This document shows, one piece after another, positions 55,403-64,000 of a DNA stretch of 64,000 bases. Location: the NCBI RefSeq assembly GCF_000210075.1, contig NC_021017.1, positions 3,737,888 through 3,801,887 of the forward strand, given 5' to 3'. The stretch is from Bacteroides xylanisolvens XB1A. GTDB lineage: Bacteria; Bacteroidota; Bacteroidia; Bacteroidales; Bacteroidaceae. The notes under the pieces are model-generated. The model had not been told where the DNA came from. It was given only the letters and a program-made list of their open reading frames with translations, and did no database searches. Position 1 is the first letter of the stretch, and every line of letters starts with the position of its first letter. A program made the position numbers and the translations under genes.

Positions 55403-57196
55403 ATGAAAGGAGAAAAACTTAGTTTATTGCAGCGTTGTATCAAATGGCGGGAAGCGAACATAAAGGAGAAGCAATTTATCCTGATATTAAGTTTTCTGGT
55501 CGGAATCTTCACTGCGTTTGCTGCGTTAATATTGAAATTTTTTATCCATCAGATACAGAATTTCCTGACTAATAATTTCAATGCAACAGAAGCTAACTAT
55601 TTGTATTTGGTATATCCGGTAGTCGGTATTTTCCTTGCAGGTTGGTTTGTGCGTAATATTGTAAAGGATGATATCAGTCATGGGGTCACCAAAATTCTAT
55701 ATGCCATCTCCCGTAGGCAGGGACGTATCAAGCGACACAATATCTGGTCGTCTACTATCGCCAGTGCCATAACCATCGGATTTGGTGGATCAGTCGGAGC
55801 AGAGGCACCAATTGTACTGACAGGTTCGGCAATCGGTTCCAATCTCGGGAGCGTGTTTAAGATGGAGCATCGCACGTTGATGCTGCTCGTAGGTTGTGGT
55901 GCGGCAGGTGCCATTGCCGGTATTTTTAAAGCTCCGATTGCGGGACTGGTATTTACCTTGGAAGTGCTGATGATTGACTTAACCATGTCTTCTTTGCTTC
56001 CCCTGCTGATTTCTGCCGTGACAGCAGCAACTGTTTCGTACATAGTCACTGGTACGGAGGCTATGTTTAAGTTCCACCTCGATCAGGCATTTGAACTGGA
56101 ACGTATTCCTTTCGTTATCTTGCTGGGAATTTTTTGTGGGCTGATTTCGTTGTACTTCACACGTGCCATGAATTCGGTAGAAGGTGTATTTGGCAAACTC
56201 AATAACCCTTACAAGAAACTGGCTTTTGGTGGTGTGATGTTGAGTGTATTGATTTTCCTTTTCCCACCTCTTTATGGTGAAGGATATGATACGATTAATC
56301 TTTTGTTGAATGGAACGTCTGCCGAAGAGTGGGATACGGTCATGAACAACTCTATGTTTTATGGCTATGGTAATTTGTTGCTGGTTTATCTGATGCTGAT
56401 TATCTTATTGAAAGTATTTGCTTCCAGTGCAACAAACGGTGGAGGTGGTTGTGGTGGTATCTTTGCTCCTTCGCTTTATCTGGGATGTATTGCCGGTTTT
56501 GTTTTCTCTCATTTTAGCAATGACTTTGCTTTCTCCGCTTATTTGCCGGAGAAGAATTTCGCATTGATGGGAATGGCGGGAGTAATGAGTGGTGTCATGC
56601 ATGCTCCATTGACAGGGGTGTTCCTGATAGCCGAGCTGACAGGTGGATATGATTTATTTCTTCCGTTGATGATTGTATCTGTAAGTTCATATCTGACAAT
56701 TATTGCTTTCGAACCTCATAGTATCTATTCGATGCGTTTGGCTAAGAAGGGCCAATTGCTGACACATCACAAGGATAAAGCTGTGTTGACGCTGATGAAA
56801 ATGGAAAACGTGGTGGAGAAAGATTTCGTTGTCGTACACCCGGAAATGGACTTGGGCGAACTGGTGAAAGCAATTGCAGCTTCCCATAGAAATGTCTTTC
56901 CGGTGACAGATAAGAAAACGGGTGAATTGTTGGGAATTGTATTGCTCGACGATATTCGCAACATCATGTTCCGACAAGAACTTTATCATCGTTTCACTGT
57001 TAATAAATTGATGATATCTGCTCCTGCCAAAATCTTCGATACGGATGGAATGGAGCAGGTTATGCAAACATTTGACGATACGAAAGCCTGGAATCTTCCG
57101 GTCGTAGATGAGGAAGGCCGCTATCAGGGATTTGTCTCTAAATCAAAGATATTTAATTCGTATCGGCAAGTGCTGGTACATTTTTCTGAAGACTAA
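55403..57196 (+). CDS. ClC-type chloride channel/antiporter with CBS pair
   Basis: 597 aa. Membrane domain ~25-440 with about ten helices and the ClC selectivity motifs GFGGSVGAEAPIV (GxxxEx-type), and GGGGCGGIFAPSLYLG. Two CBS domains at ~475-595 (VVEKDFVVVHPEMDLGEL; LPVVDEEGRYQGFVSKSKIF) likely bind nucleotides and regulate gating. The Glu after SVGA suggests a gating-glutamate type. Starts on the base after the previous stop. A dispersed repeat piece overlaps its stop codon at 57194. Confidence 0.93.
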   Translation: MKGEKLSLLQRCIKWREANIKEKQFILILSFLVGIFTAFAALILKFFIHQIQNFLTNNFNATEANYLYLVYPVVGIFLAGWFVRNIVKDDISHGVTKILYAISRRQGRIKRHNIWSSTIASAITIGFGGSVGAEAPIVLTGSAIGSNLGSVFKMEHRTLMLLVGCGAAGAIAGIFKAPIAGLVFTLEVLMIDLTMSSLLPLLISAVTAATVSYIVTGTEAMFKFHLDQAFELERIPFVILLGIFCGLISLYFTRAMNSVEGVFGKLNNPYKKLAFGGVMLSVLIFLFPPLYGEGYDTINLLLNGTSAEEWDTVMNNSMFYGYGNLLLVYLMLIILLKVFASSATNGGGGCGGIFAPSLYLGCIAGFVFSHFSNDFAFSAYLPEKNFALMGMAGVMSGVMHAPLTGVFLIAELTGGYDLFLPLMIVSVSSYLTIIAFEPHSIYSMRLAKKGQLLTHHKDKAVLTLMKMENVVEKDFVVVHPEMDLGELVKAIAASHRNVFPVTDKKTGELLGIVLLDDIRNIMFRQELYHRFTVNKLMISAPAKIFDTDGMEQVMQTFDDTKAWNLPVVDEEGRYQGFVSKSKIFNSYRQVLVHFSED

Positions 57197-57227
57197 TCCG
57201 TGCCTAAGTAATGATAACATATTTAAA

Positions 57228-58202
57228 ATGATGAAGAAAGAGGACTTAAGAATAGTATATATGGGGACTCCCGATTTTGCAGTAGAGGCCCTGCGTCAAT
57301 TGGTAGAAGGCGGTTATAATGTAGTGGGTGTGATTACGATGCCCGATAAACCTGCCGGACGCGGACATAAGATTCAATATTCTCCTGTCAAACAATATGC
57401 GCTCGAACAGAATTTACCGTTGCTTCAACCGGAAAAGTTGAAAGATGAAGCTTTTGTGGAAGCGTTGCGTGAATGGAAAGCGGATTTGCAGATTGTAGTT
57501 GCTTTCCGTATGTTGCCGGAAGTGGTATGGAATATGCCGCGACTGGGTACATTTAATCTTCATGCTTCTTTACTTCCTCAATATCGTGGAGCTGCTCCTA
57601 TCAACTGGGCGGTTATCAACGGTGATACGGAAACCGGGATTACGACTTTCTTTTTGAAGCATGAGATAGATACCGGAGAGGTCATTCAACAGGTACGTGT
57701 GCCTATTGCAGATACGGATAATGTAGAAGTGGTACATGATAAATTGATGATGTTGGGAGGAAAGCTGGTTCTTGAAACAGTAGATGCTATACTGAATGGA
57801 ACGGTCAAACCAATTTCTCAAGAAGAAATGGCAGTTGTCGGTGAACTCCGTCCTGCTCCGAAGATATTTAAAGAAACTTGCCGGATTGACTGGAACCAGC
57901 CGGTGAAGAAGATCTACGATTTTATCCGTGGACTATCACCTTACCCCGCTGCCTGGAGTGAACTGATTGCTTCCGAAAAAGCAGAAAGTGTGGTCGTGAA
58001 AATATTTGAAAGTGAGAAAGTTTATGAATCACATCAATTGGCTGCCGGAACAATCGTGACTGATGGCAAGAAATTTATGAAAGTAGCTGTACCGGATGGA
58101 TTTGTATCTATTCTTTCTTTACAATTACCCGGTAAGAAACGACTGAAAACAGATGAGTTGCTTCGTGGTTATCACCTGGAAGATGGGTGTAAGATGAAGT
58201 GA
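57228..58202 (+). CDS. fmt: Methionyl-tRNA formyltransferase
   Basis: Formylates initiator Met-tRNA using 10-formyltetrahydrofolate. 324 aa from ATG 57228; the ORF runs a further 40 codons upstream into the chloride channel gene in another frame and is rejected. N-terminal catalytic domain with RIVYMGTPDFAVEAL, the active-site region LHASLLPQYRGAAPINWAVINGDTETGIT, and the C-terminal OB-like tRNA-binding domain (~208-324). Complete. Confidence 0.96.
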   Translation: MMKKEDLRIVYMGTPDFAVEALRQLVEGGYNVVGVITMPDKPAGRGHKIQYSPVKQYALEQNLPLLQPEKLKDEAFVEALREWKADLQIVVAFRMLPEVVWNMPRLGTFNLHASLLPQYRGAAPINWAVINGDTETGITTFFLKHEIDTGEVIQQVRVPIADTDNVEVVHDKLMMLGGKLVLETVDAILNGTVKPISQEEMAVVGELRPAPKIFKETCRIDWNQPVKKIYDFIRGLSPYPAAWSELIASEKAESVVVKIFESEKVYESHQLAAGTIVTDGKKFMKVAVPDGFVSILSLQLPGKKRLKTDELLRGYHLEDGCKMK

Positions 58203-58269
58203 TCTGACAATAAGATAGAATAAAAACCGTCCCGAACACGAGACAATTAGAACCTAAAATAAAAGAATT

Positions 58270-58920
58270 ATGAAACCGATTATCGCTCCTTCTATTCTTT
58301 CTGCCGATTTTGGATATTTGGCAAAGGATATTGAAATGGTAAACCGCAGTGAAGCGGAGTGGGTACATATTGATATTATGGACGGAGTATTTGTTCCGAA
58401 TATTTCATTTGGCTTTCCGGTACTGAAATATGTAGCGAAGTTAAGTAAGAAGCCGTTGGATGTGCATTTGATGATTGTGAATCCGGAGAAATTCATTCCG
58501 GAAGTAAAAGCATTGGGTGCTCATACGATGAATGTGCATTATGAAGCTTGTCCACATCTGCATCGGGTGATTCAACAAATCAGAGAAGCCGGGATGCAGC
58601 CTGCTGTAACGATCAATCCTGCTACTCCTGTAGCTCTTCTGCAAGATATTATCCGGGACGTGTATATGGTGCTTATCATGAGCGTGAATCCAGGATTTGG
58701 CGGGCAGAAGTTTATCGAACATTCGGTAGAAAAAGTTCGTGAACTGCGTGCCCTGATTGAACGGACAGGTTCGAAAGCCCTGATTGAAGTAGACGGTGGC
58801 GTGAACCTGGAAACAGGAGCCCGTCTGGTTGAGGCGGGAGCCGATGCGCTGGTGGCTGGAAATGCTGTCTTTGGTGCACAGGATCCGGTAGAAATGATTC
58901 GTCAGTTGCACGAACTGTAA
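58270..58920 (+). CDS. rpe: Ribulose-phosphate 3-epimerase
   Basis: Interconverts ribulose 5-phosphate and xylulose 5-phosphate in the pentose phosphate pathway. 216 aa TIM barrel: IAPSILSADFGYLAKDI, HIDIMDGVFVPNISFG (metal His/Asp), LIMSVNPGFGGQKF and EVDGGVNLETG, and the phosphate-site AGNAVFGA. Complete. The comEC reading frame begins only a few bases after its stop. Confidence 0.97.
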   Translation: MKPIIAPSILSADFGYLAKDIEMVNRSEAEWVHIDIMDGVFVPNISFGFPVLKYVAKLSKKPLDVHLMIVNPEKFIPEVKALGAHTMNVHYEACPHLHRVIQQIREAGMQPAVTINPATPVALLQDIIRDVYMVLIMSVNPGFGGQKFIEHSVEKVRELRALIERTGSKALIEVDGGVNLETGARLVEAGADALVAGNAVFGAQDPVEMIRQLHEL

Positions 58921-58928
58921 CTAATCTA

Positions 58929-61024
58929 TTGAATTCCTTTTATATCCATCGATATCCATTTATACGCCTGCTTATCCCTTGGATAGCAGGCATTTTTTGT
59001 GGAGATCATTTTTTTTGACCGTTCATGGGATCCCCTTTGTGGTATTCTCTTCTTTGGCTTTTTTGCTGTATTGTCTTTTGCTCTTTATTTTCTGAAACGC
59101 TATTCGCTGCGATGGTGTTTTGGGATAGCTATCTCCGCTCTTTGTTTTACGGGAGGATGGCTTGGGATGACTGGACAATTGCAACAGGCTGTCTGCTCTT
59201 TTCCGAAAGAAGAAACTGTGTACCGGGTTTTGATAACGGATGCAGCTCAACCAAAAGAACATACTTACCTCTGTCAGGCATTATTAAAAGAACGTCGTGA
59301 TACTGCGGGCATATATCCGATAGGACATACTGCGGTTCTTTATCTACAGCAAGATTCGTCTGCCTCCCGTTTGAAGAGTGGAGATGAACTGCTGATTTCT
59401 GCCCACATTTCTCCTCCTCTCAACAATCGAAACTTTGATGAATTTGATTATGCCCGCTTTCTGATGCGGAAAGGCATTAGCGGAACAGGATATGTTGCAT
59501 CCGGGAAATGGATAAAATGCGACGGAATGAATAACTTTGACCTCAAAAGTGTAACCAGCTCTTGTAGAAGAAACGTGGTTTCACTTTATCAGGAACTGGG
59601 ATTCAACGGGGATGAACTGGCAGTACTTTCAGCACTAACAATAGGAGATAAGACAGAATTAAGTGATTCGGTTCGTGAAAGTTATTCGGTGGCCGGTGCA
59701 AGCCATATTCTTGCTCTATCCGGTTTGCATATCGGACTTTTATATACAATGATCTTTTTCATTCTGAAACCTATTGCCCGAAGAGGAAATATAGGTAGAT
59801 GTGTGCGTTCTGTTTTTCTTCTTGTCTTATTGTGGACCTTTGCTTTTTTTTACAGGGCTTTCTCCGTCGGTAGTACGTTCGGTCAGTATGTTTTCGATTT
59901 TAGCTATGGCGGATATGACTGGTCGTGAACCTTTATCTTTAAATACATTGGCGGTAGCTGCGTGGTTGATGTTATTCTGTAATCCTGCATGGCTGTTCGA
60001 TGTTGGTTTTCAGCTCTCTTTCCTTGCTGTTGCTTCTATCTTGCTTATCCAAAAGCCGATCTACCATTTGATTACCGTGAAAAGTAGAATAGGAAAGTAT
60101 GTTTGGGGACTCATGAGCGTGTCTATTGCCGCACAAATAGGAACAGCTCCGCTTGTTCTGTTTTATTTCTCTCGATTCTCCGTGCATTTTCTATTGACGA
60201 ATTTAGTTGTTATTCCTTTGATTACGATTATCTTATATGCTGCTGTCGCAATGCTTCTTCTGACTCCTTTCTCCTGGCTTCAGATAGGAGTGGCCGGAGG
60301 TGTTAAGAAGCTGTTGGAAGGACTTAATTTCTTTGTCCGATGGGTAGAGCAGCTTCCTTGCGCTTCTATAGATGGAATTTGGCTTTATCAGTCAGAAGTG
60401 CTAGGTATCTATATTGTCATCGCTCTGCTAACCTATTATTTCATGAATCGCCGATACCGGAATCTGCAAATCTGTCTTTTTTCTATCTTGTTGATGGGGA
60501 CTTATCATGCAACGCTGTATTGGTTGGATCGTCCTCAAACGAGTTTAGTCTTTTACAATGTGCGTGGTTGTCCGGCAGTACATTGCATAAAAAGTGACGG
60601 GCAATCCTGGATAAACTATATGGATACTCTCTCCAATGAAAAACGTCTGAAATACATGACAGCTAACTATTGGAAGCGTCATCACCTTCTTCCTCCCCAA
60701 GAAATAACGGCTGATTGCCGGCACGCTGAACTTAACCGTCAACAGCAGATTATATCCTATCATGGTTGTCGTGTATGTGTCATAAACGATAACCGTTGGC
60801 GAAACAAATCTACCGTTTCTCCGTTATATATTCAGTATCTTTACTTATGCAAAGGATATGACGGTCATCTGGAAGAACTCGCCCAGGTCTTTTCTTTCTC
60901 TTACGTCATATTGGACGCGTCCCTCTCGGAATACCGCAAACACCTACTTGAAAGCGAATGCAAGAAATCCGGTCTGCGATTTATCTCTTTGTCTGACGAA
61001 GGTTCTGTCCGCTTTTTGCTCTAA
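58929..61024 (+). pseudogene. comEC: ComEC/Rec2 family DNA-uptake protein, two homopolymer frameshifts
   Basis: Inner-membrane competence channel of ~697 aa if repaired. Frame 1 starts at TTG 58929 (MNSFYIHRYPFIRLLIPWIA) and stops at TGA 59016-59018, right after T8 (59009-59016). Frame 2 continues as FFDRSWDPLCGILFF, covering the N-terminal OB-like DUF4131 part and the start of the competence domain (ASHILALSGLHIGLL), and stops at 59926-59928. Frame 3 picks up after a second T8 (59844-59851) as TGLSPSVVRSVSMF and runs to TAA 61022-61024. Each break is cured by removing one T. The end lacks the beta-lactamase-like domain, as in other Bacteroidota forms. Confidence 0.85.
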
Positions 61025-61048
61025 GTACAAAGATTTATCGTACATTTG
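61016..61048 (+). promoter_or_regulatory. Promoter for the DHH phosphoesterase gene
   Basis: TTG 61016-61018, 22 bp, TACATTTG 61041-61048, overlapping the comEC stop; 22 bp before ATG 61071. Confidence 0.65.
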
Positions 61049-61070
61049 CACCTTGATAAAGTTTAAGAGT

Positions 61071-62108
61071 ATGTTGACGAAAGTAATTGAACAAGCCAAA
61101 ATAGACCATTTTACCAAATGGTTTGAACGAGCTGACAAAATAGTAATTGTATCCCATGTTTCTCCTGACGGCGACGCTATTGGTTCATCATTGGGATTAT
61201 ATCATTTTCTGGATTCACAGGAAAAAACAGTAAACGTAATTGTGCCGAATGCCTTTCCCGATTTCTTGCGATGGATGCCGGGCAGTAAGGATATTCTTTT
61301 GTATGACCGTTACAAAGATTTTGCCGATAAGTTGATAGCCGAAGCTGACGTAATCTGTTGTCTCGACTTCAATGCATTGAAGCGTATTGACGATATGGCA
61401 GATGCTGTGGCTGCATCTCCTGCGCGTAAAATCATGATCGATCATCACCTGTATCCCGAAGATTTCTGTAAGATTGTAATGTCCTATCCTAAGATTTCTT
61501 CTACTTCCGAATTGATATTCCGGCTGATTTGTCGTATGGGATATTTCAGTGATATCACGAAGGAAGGCGCAGAATGTATCTACACAGGCATGATGACAGA
61601 TACAGGAGGATTCACTTATAATTCGAATAACCGGGAAATTTATTTTATCATTAGCGAACTACTTTCCAAAGGAATCGATAAGGATGATATTTACCGTAAG
61701 GTGTACAATACCTATTCCGAGAGCCGTTTGCGTTTGATGGGCTATGTACTGTCGAACATGACTGTTTATCCGGATTGTAATTCGGCATTAATCACATTGA
61801 CAAAAGCCGAGCAAAGTAAGTTTAACTATATAAAAGGTGATAGCGAAGGCTTCGTAAACATCCCCCTTTCCATCAAGAATGTTTGTTTCTCCTGCTTCTT
61901 GCGGGAAGATACAGAGAAGCCGATGATTAAAATCTCCCTTCGTTCGGTAGGAACCTTTCCATGTAATCAGTTAGCCGCTGAATTTTTCAACGGTGGCGGA
62001 CATTTGAACGCTTCGGGCGGTGAGTTTTTCGGAACGATGGAAGAGGCAAAAGCGGTCTTTGAGAAAGCGCTTGAGAAGTATAAACCTTTGTTAACAGCAA
62101 AAAGCTAA
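61071..62108 (+). CDS. DHH/DHHA1 phosphoesterase (NrnA-like nanoRNase/pAp phosphatase)
   Basis: 345 aa from ATG 61071; the ORF extends 71 codons upstream antiphase to comEC and is rejected. DHH motif I SHVSPDGDAIGSSLG, motif II CLDFNALKR, motif III MIDHHLYPEDF, motif IV MMTDTGGFTYNS, and the DHHA1 glycine motif FNGGGHLNASGG. This matches NrnA-type enzymes that degrade short oligoribonucleotides and dephosphorylate pAp. Cytoplasmic. Complete. Confidence 0.93.
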   Translation: MLTKVIEQAKIDHFTKWFERADKIVIVSHVSPDGDAIGSSLGLYHFLDSQEKTVNVIVPNAFPDFLRWMPGSKDILLYDRYKDFADKLIAEADVICCLDFNALKRIDDMADAVAASPARKIMIDHHLYPEDFCKIVMSYPKISSTSELIFRLICRMGYFSDITKEGAECIYTGMMTDTGGFTYNSNNREIYFIISELLSKGIDKDDIYRKVYNTYSESRLRLMGYVLSNMTVYPDCNSALITLTKAEQSKFNYIKGDSEGFVNIPLSIKNVCFSCFLREDTEKPMIKISLRSVGTFPCNQLAAEFFNGGGHLNASGGEFFGTMEEAKAVFEKALEKYKPLLTAKS

Positions 62109-62110
62109 AG

Positions 62111-62182
62111 ATGGAAGGTTAAAAGTGAATATGGAAAGGTTAAAAGATACGAACTTTCAACTTCCCCCTTTCAACTTTTAAT
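62111..62182. repeat. Short direct and inverted repeats before the DUF4827 gene
   Basis: ATGGAAGGTTAAAAG (62111-62125) recurs as ATGGAAAGGTTAAAAG a few bases on, and CTTTTAA near 62175-62181 is its inverted partner, so a weak hairpin is possible. No strong terminator is seen. Confidence 0.4.
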
Positions 62183-62192
62183 GATTTTGAGA

Positions 62193-62200
62193 TACATTTG
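62193..62200 (+). promoter_or_regulatory. -7 box for the DUF4827 gene
   Basis: TACATTTG, 26 bp before the ATG at 62227. No clear -33 TTG. Confidence 0.5.
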
Positions 62201-62226
62201 TGCGGAATATAGCTAAATAACAGATA

Positions 62227-62922
62227 ATGAAGAAACTTGTATTTTTATTTCTCTCTTTGTTAACCGCCGGAAGTCTGTTCCAGGCATGCGACAATTCGAA
62301 GACTTATGCAGAAATGCTGGAAGACGAGAAAAATGCGGTGAATAAGTTCATCAAAGATAATGATATTCGTGTCATTTCACTGGAAGAGTTCGAAAGAGAC
62401 ACTGTTACGGCTTCAAAAGAAGCTGGGGATGGATATGACGAATATGTTGCTTTTTCCAACGGCGTATATATGCAGATCGTAGATCGTGGCGGGAAAGAGG
62501 AAGGTGAGAATGGGGTTGAGTTTATTAATGAAGTAGACACTTTTGCTAATAATAATGTCATTTGTACTCGTTATGTAGAAAAGGATATGATGACAGGAGA
62601 GGTTACTTGTTTCAATGTACCATTAGAAGAATGGATGGATGCTCCTGATTATTATAAGTTTCCATTAACATTCCGTTATGTACAAAACGCGTCTACTGTT
62701 TATGGAATCGTTTTATCCGGTAGTTTGGAATATGATTTATTATGGGTTAATCAAGGTTATGGAACTGCAATTCCATCCGGCTGGTTGATTGCCTTACCTT
62801 ATTTGCGTAATAATGCACATGTACGCTTGATTGTACCTTCTAAGATGGGGCATACAACTGCACAACAATATGTCAATCCTTATTTCTATGATATCTGGAA
62901 GTTTGAGAAAGCAAAAAGCTAA
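62227..62922 (+). CDS. DUF4827 lipoprotein, FKBP-like
   Basis: 231 aa. Signal peptide with lipobox FQAC (Cys about residue 21). The N-terminal helical part (KTYAEMLEDEKNAVNKFIKDN) and the C-terminal block SGSLEYDLLWVNQGYGTAIPSGWLIALPYLRN resemble peptidyl-prolyl isomerase (FKBP) folds, and Bacteroides proteins of this kind are classed DUF4827. Active-site aromatic residues cannot be confirmed by eye. Located in the periplasm or outer membrane. It sits 37 bp before glmM. Confidence 0.82.
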   Translation: MKKLVFLFLSLLTAGSLFQACDNSKTYAEMLEDEKNAVNKFIKDNDIRVISLEEFERDTVTASKEAGDGYDEYVAFSNGVYMQIVDRGGKEEGENGVEFINEVDTFANNNVICTRYVEKDMMTGEVTCFNVPLEEWMDAPDYYKFPLTFRYVQNASTVYGIVLSGSLEYDLLWVNQGYGTAIPSGWLIALPYLRNNAHVRLIVPSKMGHTTAQQYVNPYFYDIWKFEKAKS

Positions 62923-62959
62923 AGCACTAACATTAGATAAATCTTTTAGTTAAAAACCT

Positions 62960-64000
62960 ATGACTCTAATCAAATCTATCTCTGGAATCCGCGGAACCAT
63001 CGGCGGAGGAGCGGGAGAAGGACTGAACCCGCTTGACATTGTAAAATTCACCTCGGCTTATGCTACTTTAATTCGTAAGACCTGCAAAGCGAAGAGCAAC
63101 AAGATTGTTGTGGGACGCGATGCCCGCATCTCGGGTGAAATGGTAAAAAACGTAGTAGTCGGCACATTAATGGGAATGGGCTGGGATGTAGTAGATATTG
63201 ATCTTGCTTCTACTCCGACCACAGAACTTGCTGTGACAATGGAAGGCGCTTGTGGCGGTATCATCCTGACAGCTTCTCATAACCCTAAGCAGTGGAACGC
63301 ACTGAAGTTACTGAATGAACATGGCGAATTTCTGAATGCAGCCGAAGGCAACGAAGTGCTTCGTATTGCTGAAGCAGAAGAATTTGACTATGCCGACGTA
63401 GATCACTTGGGTTCTTACCGCAAAGACCTGACTTATAACCAGAAACATATCGACAGTGTATTGGCTCTTGACTTGGTAGATGTAGAAGCTATCAAAAAAG
63501 CAGATTTCCGTGTAGCCATTGACTGTGTAAACTCGGTAGGCGGTATCATTCTTCCCGAACTTCTTGAACGTTTAGGTGTGAAACATGTAGAAAAACTCTA
63601 CTGTGAACCTACCGGAAACTTCCAGCACAACCCCGAACCGCTTGAAAAGAACCTCGGTGACATCATGAACTTAATGAAGGGTGGAAAAGCTGATGTAGCC
63701 TTCGTTGTAGACCCCGACGTTGACCGTCTGGCAATGATCTGCGAGAATGGCGTAATGTACGGTGAAGAATATACACTGGTTACTGTTGCCGACTATGTAC
63801 TGAAACATACCCCCGGTAACACTGTTTCTAATTTGAGCTCTACCCGTGCTTTGCGTGATGTAACTCGCAAGTATGGAATGGAATACAGCGCTTCTGCCGT
63901 AGGCGAAGTAAATGTTGTAACGAAGATGAAAGCAACCAATGCCGTTATCGGCGGTGAGGGAAATGGTGGAGTAATTTATCCTGCCAGTCACTACGGACGT
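62960..64000 (+). CDS. glmM: Phosphoglucosamine mutase, partial (cut by window end)
   Basis: Converts glucosamine 6-phosphate to glucosamine 1-phosphate for cell-wall precursors. 347 codons are visible from ATG 62960, open at the window edge. Early SISGIRGTIGGGAGEGLNP, the phosphoserine loop LTASHNPKQWN (S106), the metal loop VVDPDVDRLA, and the sugar-binding GGEGNGGVI are present. GlmM is favoured over phosphomannomutase by the GIRGTIGG start and TASHNP context, but the two are close relatives. Confidence 0.9.
   Translation, partial: MTLIKSISGIRGTIGGGAGEGLNPLDIVKFTSAYATLIRKTCKAKSNKIVVGRDARISGEMVKNVVVGTLMGMGWDVVDIDLASTPTTELAVTMEGACGGIILTASHNPKQWNALKLLNEHGEFLNAAEGNEVLRIAEAEEFDYADVDHLGSYRKDLTYNQKHIDSVLALDLVDVEAIKKADFRVAIDCVNSVGGIILPELLERLGVKHVEKLYCEPTGNFQHNPEPLEKNLGDIMNLMKGGKADVAFVVDPDVDRLAMICENGVMYGEEYTLVTVADYVLKHTPGNTVSNLSSTRALRDVTRKYGMEYSASAVGEVNVVTKMKATNAVIGGEGNGGVIYPASHYGR

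Noticed and set aside
57108..57227. Upstream extension of fmt into the chloride channel gene
   Set aside because: Different frame from the conserved channel sequence; the normal Fmt start is at 57228.
60858..61070. 71-codon extension of the DHH phosphoesterase
   Set aside because: Lies within comEC in another frame and contains the predicted promoter.

Overview
The window reads as chromosomal DNA of a gut Bacteroides (Bacteroidota). The evidence is two SusC/SusD polysaccharide utilization loci (PULs), each headed by an ECF sigma factor and a FecR-type anti-sigma factor; repeated matches to the Bacteroidota promoter pattern (TTG, about 19 bp, TAnnTTTG); weak Shine-Dalgarno sequences; and typical Bacteroides housekeeping genes. 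The species cannot be fixed from sequence alone. No rRNA, tRNA or CRISPR array was found.

Layout. 1-15000: PUL 1 on the plus strand (sigma, FecR, SusC with STN domain, SusD, DUF3823 lipoprotein, GH89 alpha-N-acetylglucosaminidase, and two paralogous secreted proteins of unrecognised family). 15100-29400: housekeeping genes, namely a coiled-coil membrane protein, nadK (minus), pdxJ, an ExbB/ExbD/TonB cassette that could energise the SusC transporters, a DJ-1 protein, ispD, recG, ndk, an M23 peptidase, a DUF1599 protein, a DoxX-like membrane protein, tpiA, a SPOR protein and folE. 29496-41850 (minus): dnaG, a four-gene phenylalanine/tyrosine operon (pheA, aminotransferase, DAHP synthase/chorismate mutase, tyrA), a REP-associated Y1 transposase flanked by inverted palindromes and a tandem array, a TPR protein, recQ and recJ. 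42130-53457: PUL 2 (sigma, FecR, SusC, SusD, two phosphodiester glycosidases, a BACON/LRR lipoprotein, alkaline phosphatase), which looks aimed at phosphorylated or GlcNAc-1-phosphate-capped glycans. 54093-64000: thioesterase (minus), then a Sua5/YrdC-type synthase, a chloride channel, fmt, rpe, comEC, a DHH phosphoesterase, a DUF4827 lipoprotein and the start of glmM, cut by the window end.

Main points for a second look. (1) The pheA operon has a textbook leader-peptide attenuator: a 28-codon ORF with ten Phe/Tyr codons in eleven, an antiterminator and a terminator just before pheA. (2) All three convergent gene junctions carry arrays of short palindromes at a 22 (or 25) bp pitch; two related arrays lie at the left window edge and between sigma and FecR of PUL 2. 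(3) A RAYT transposase lies between inverted triple-palindrome ends, next to seven copies of a 64-bp repeat. (4) Four frameshifts, each at or beside a homopolymer, break three genes: comEC (twice), a PUL 2 phosphodiester glycosidase and the PUL 2 alkaline phosphatase. They are either real inactivations or assembly errors. (5) PUL 1 carries a lipoprotein/soluble pair of an unrecognised secreted family next to GH89.
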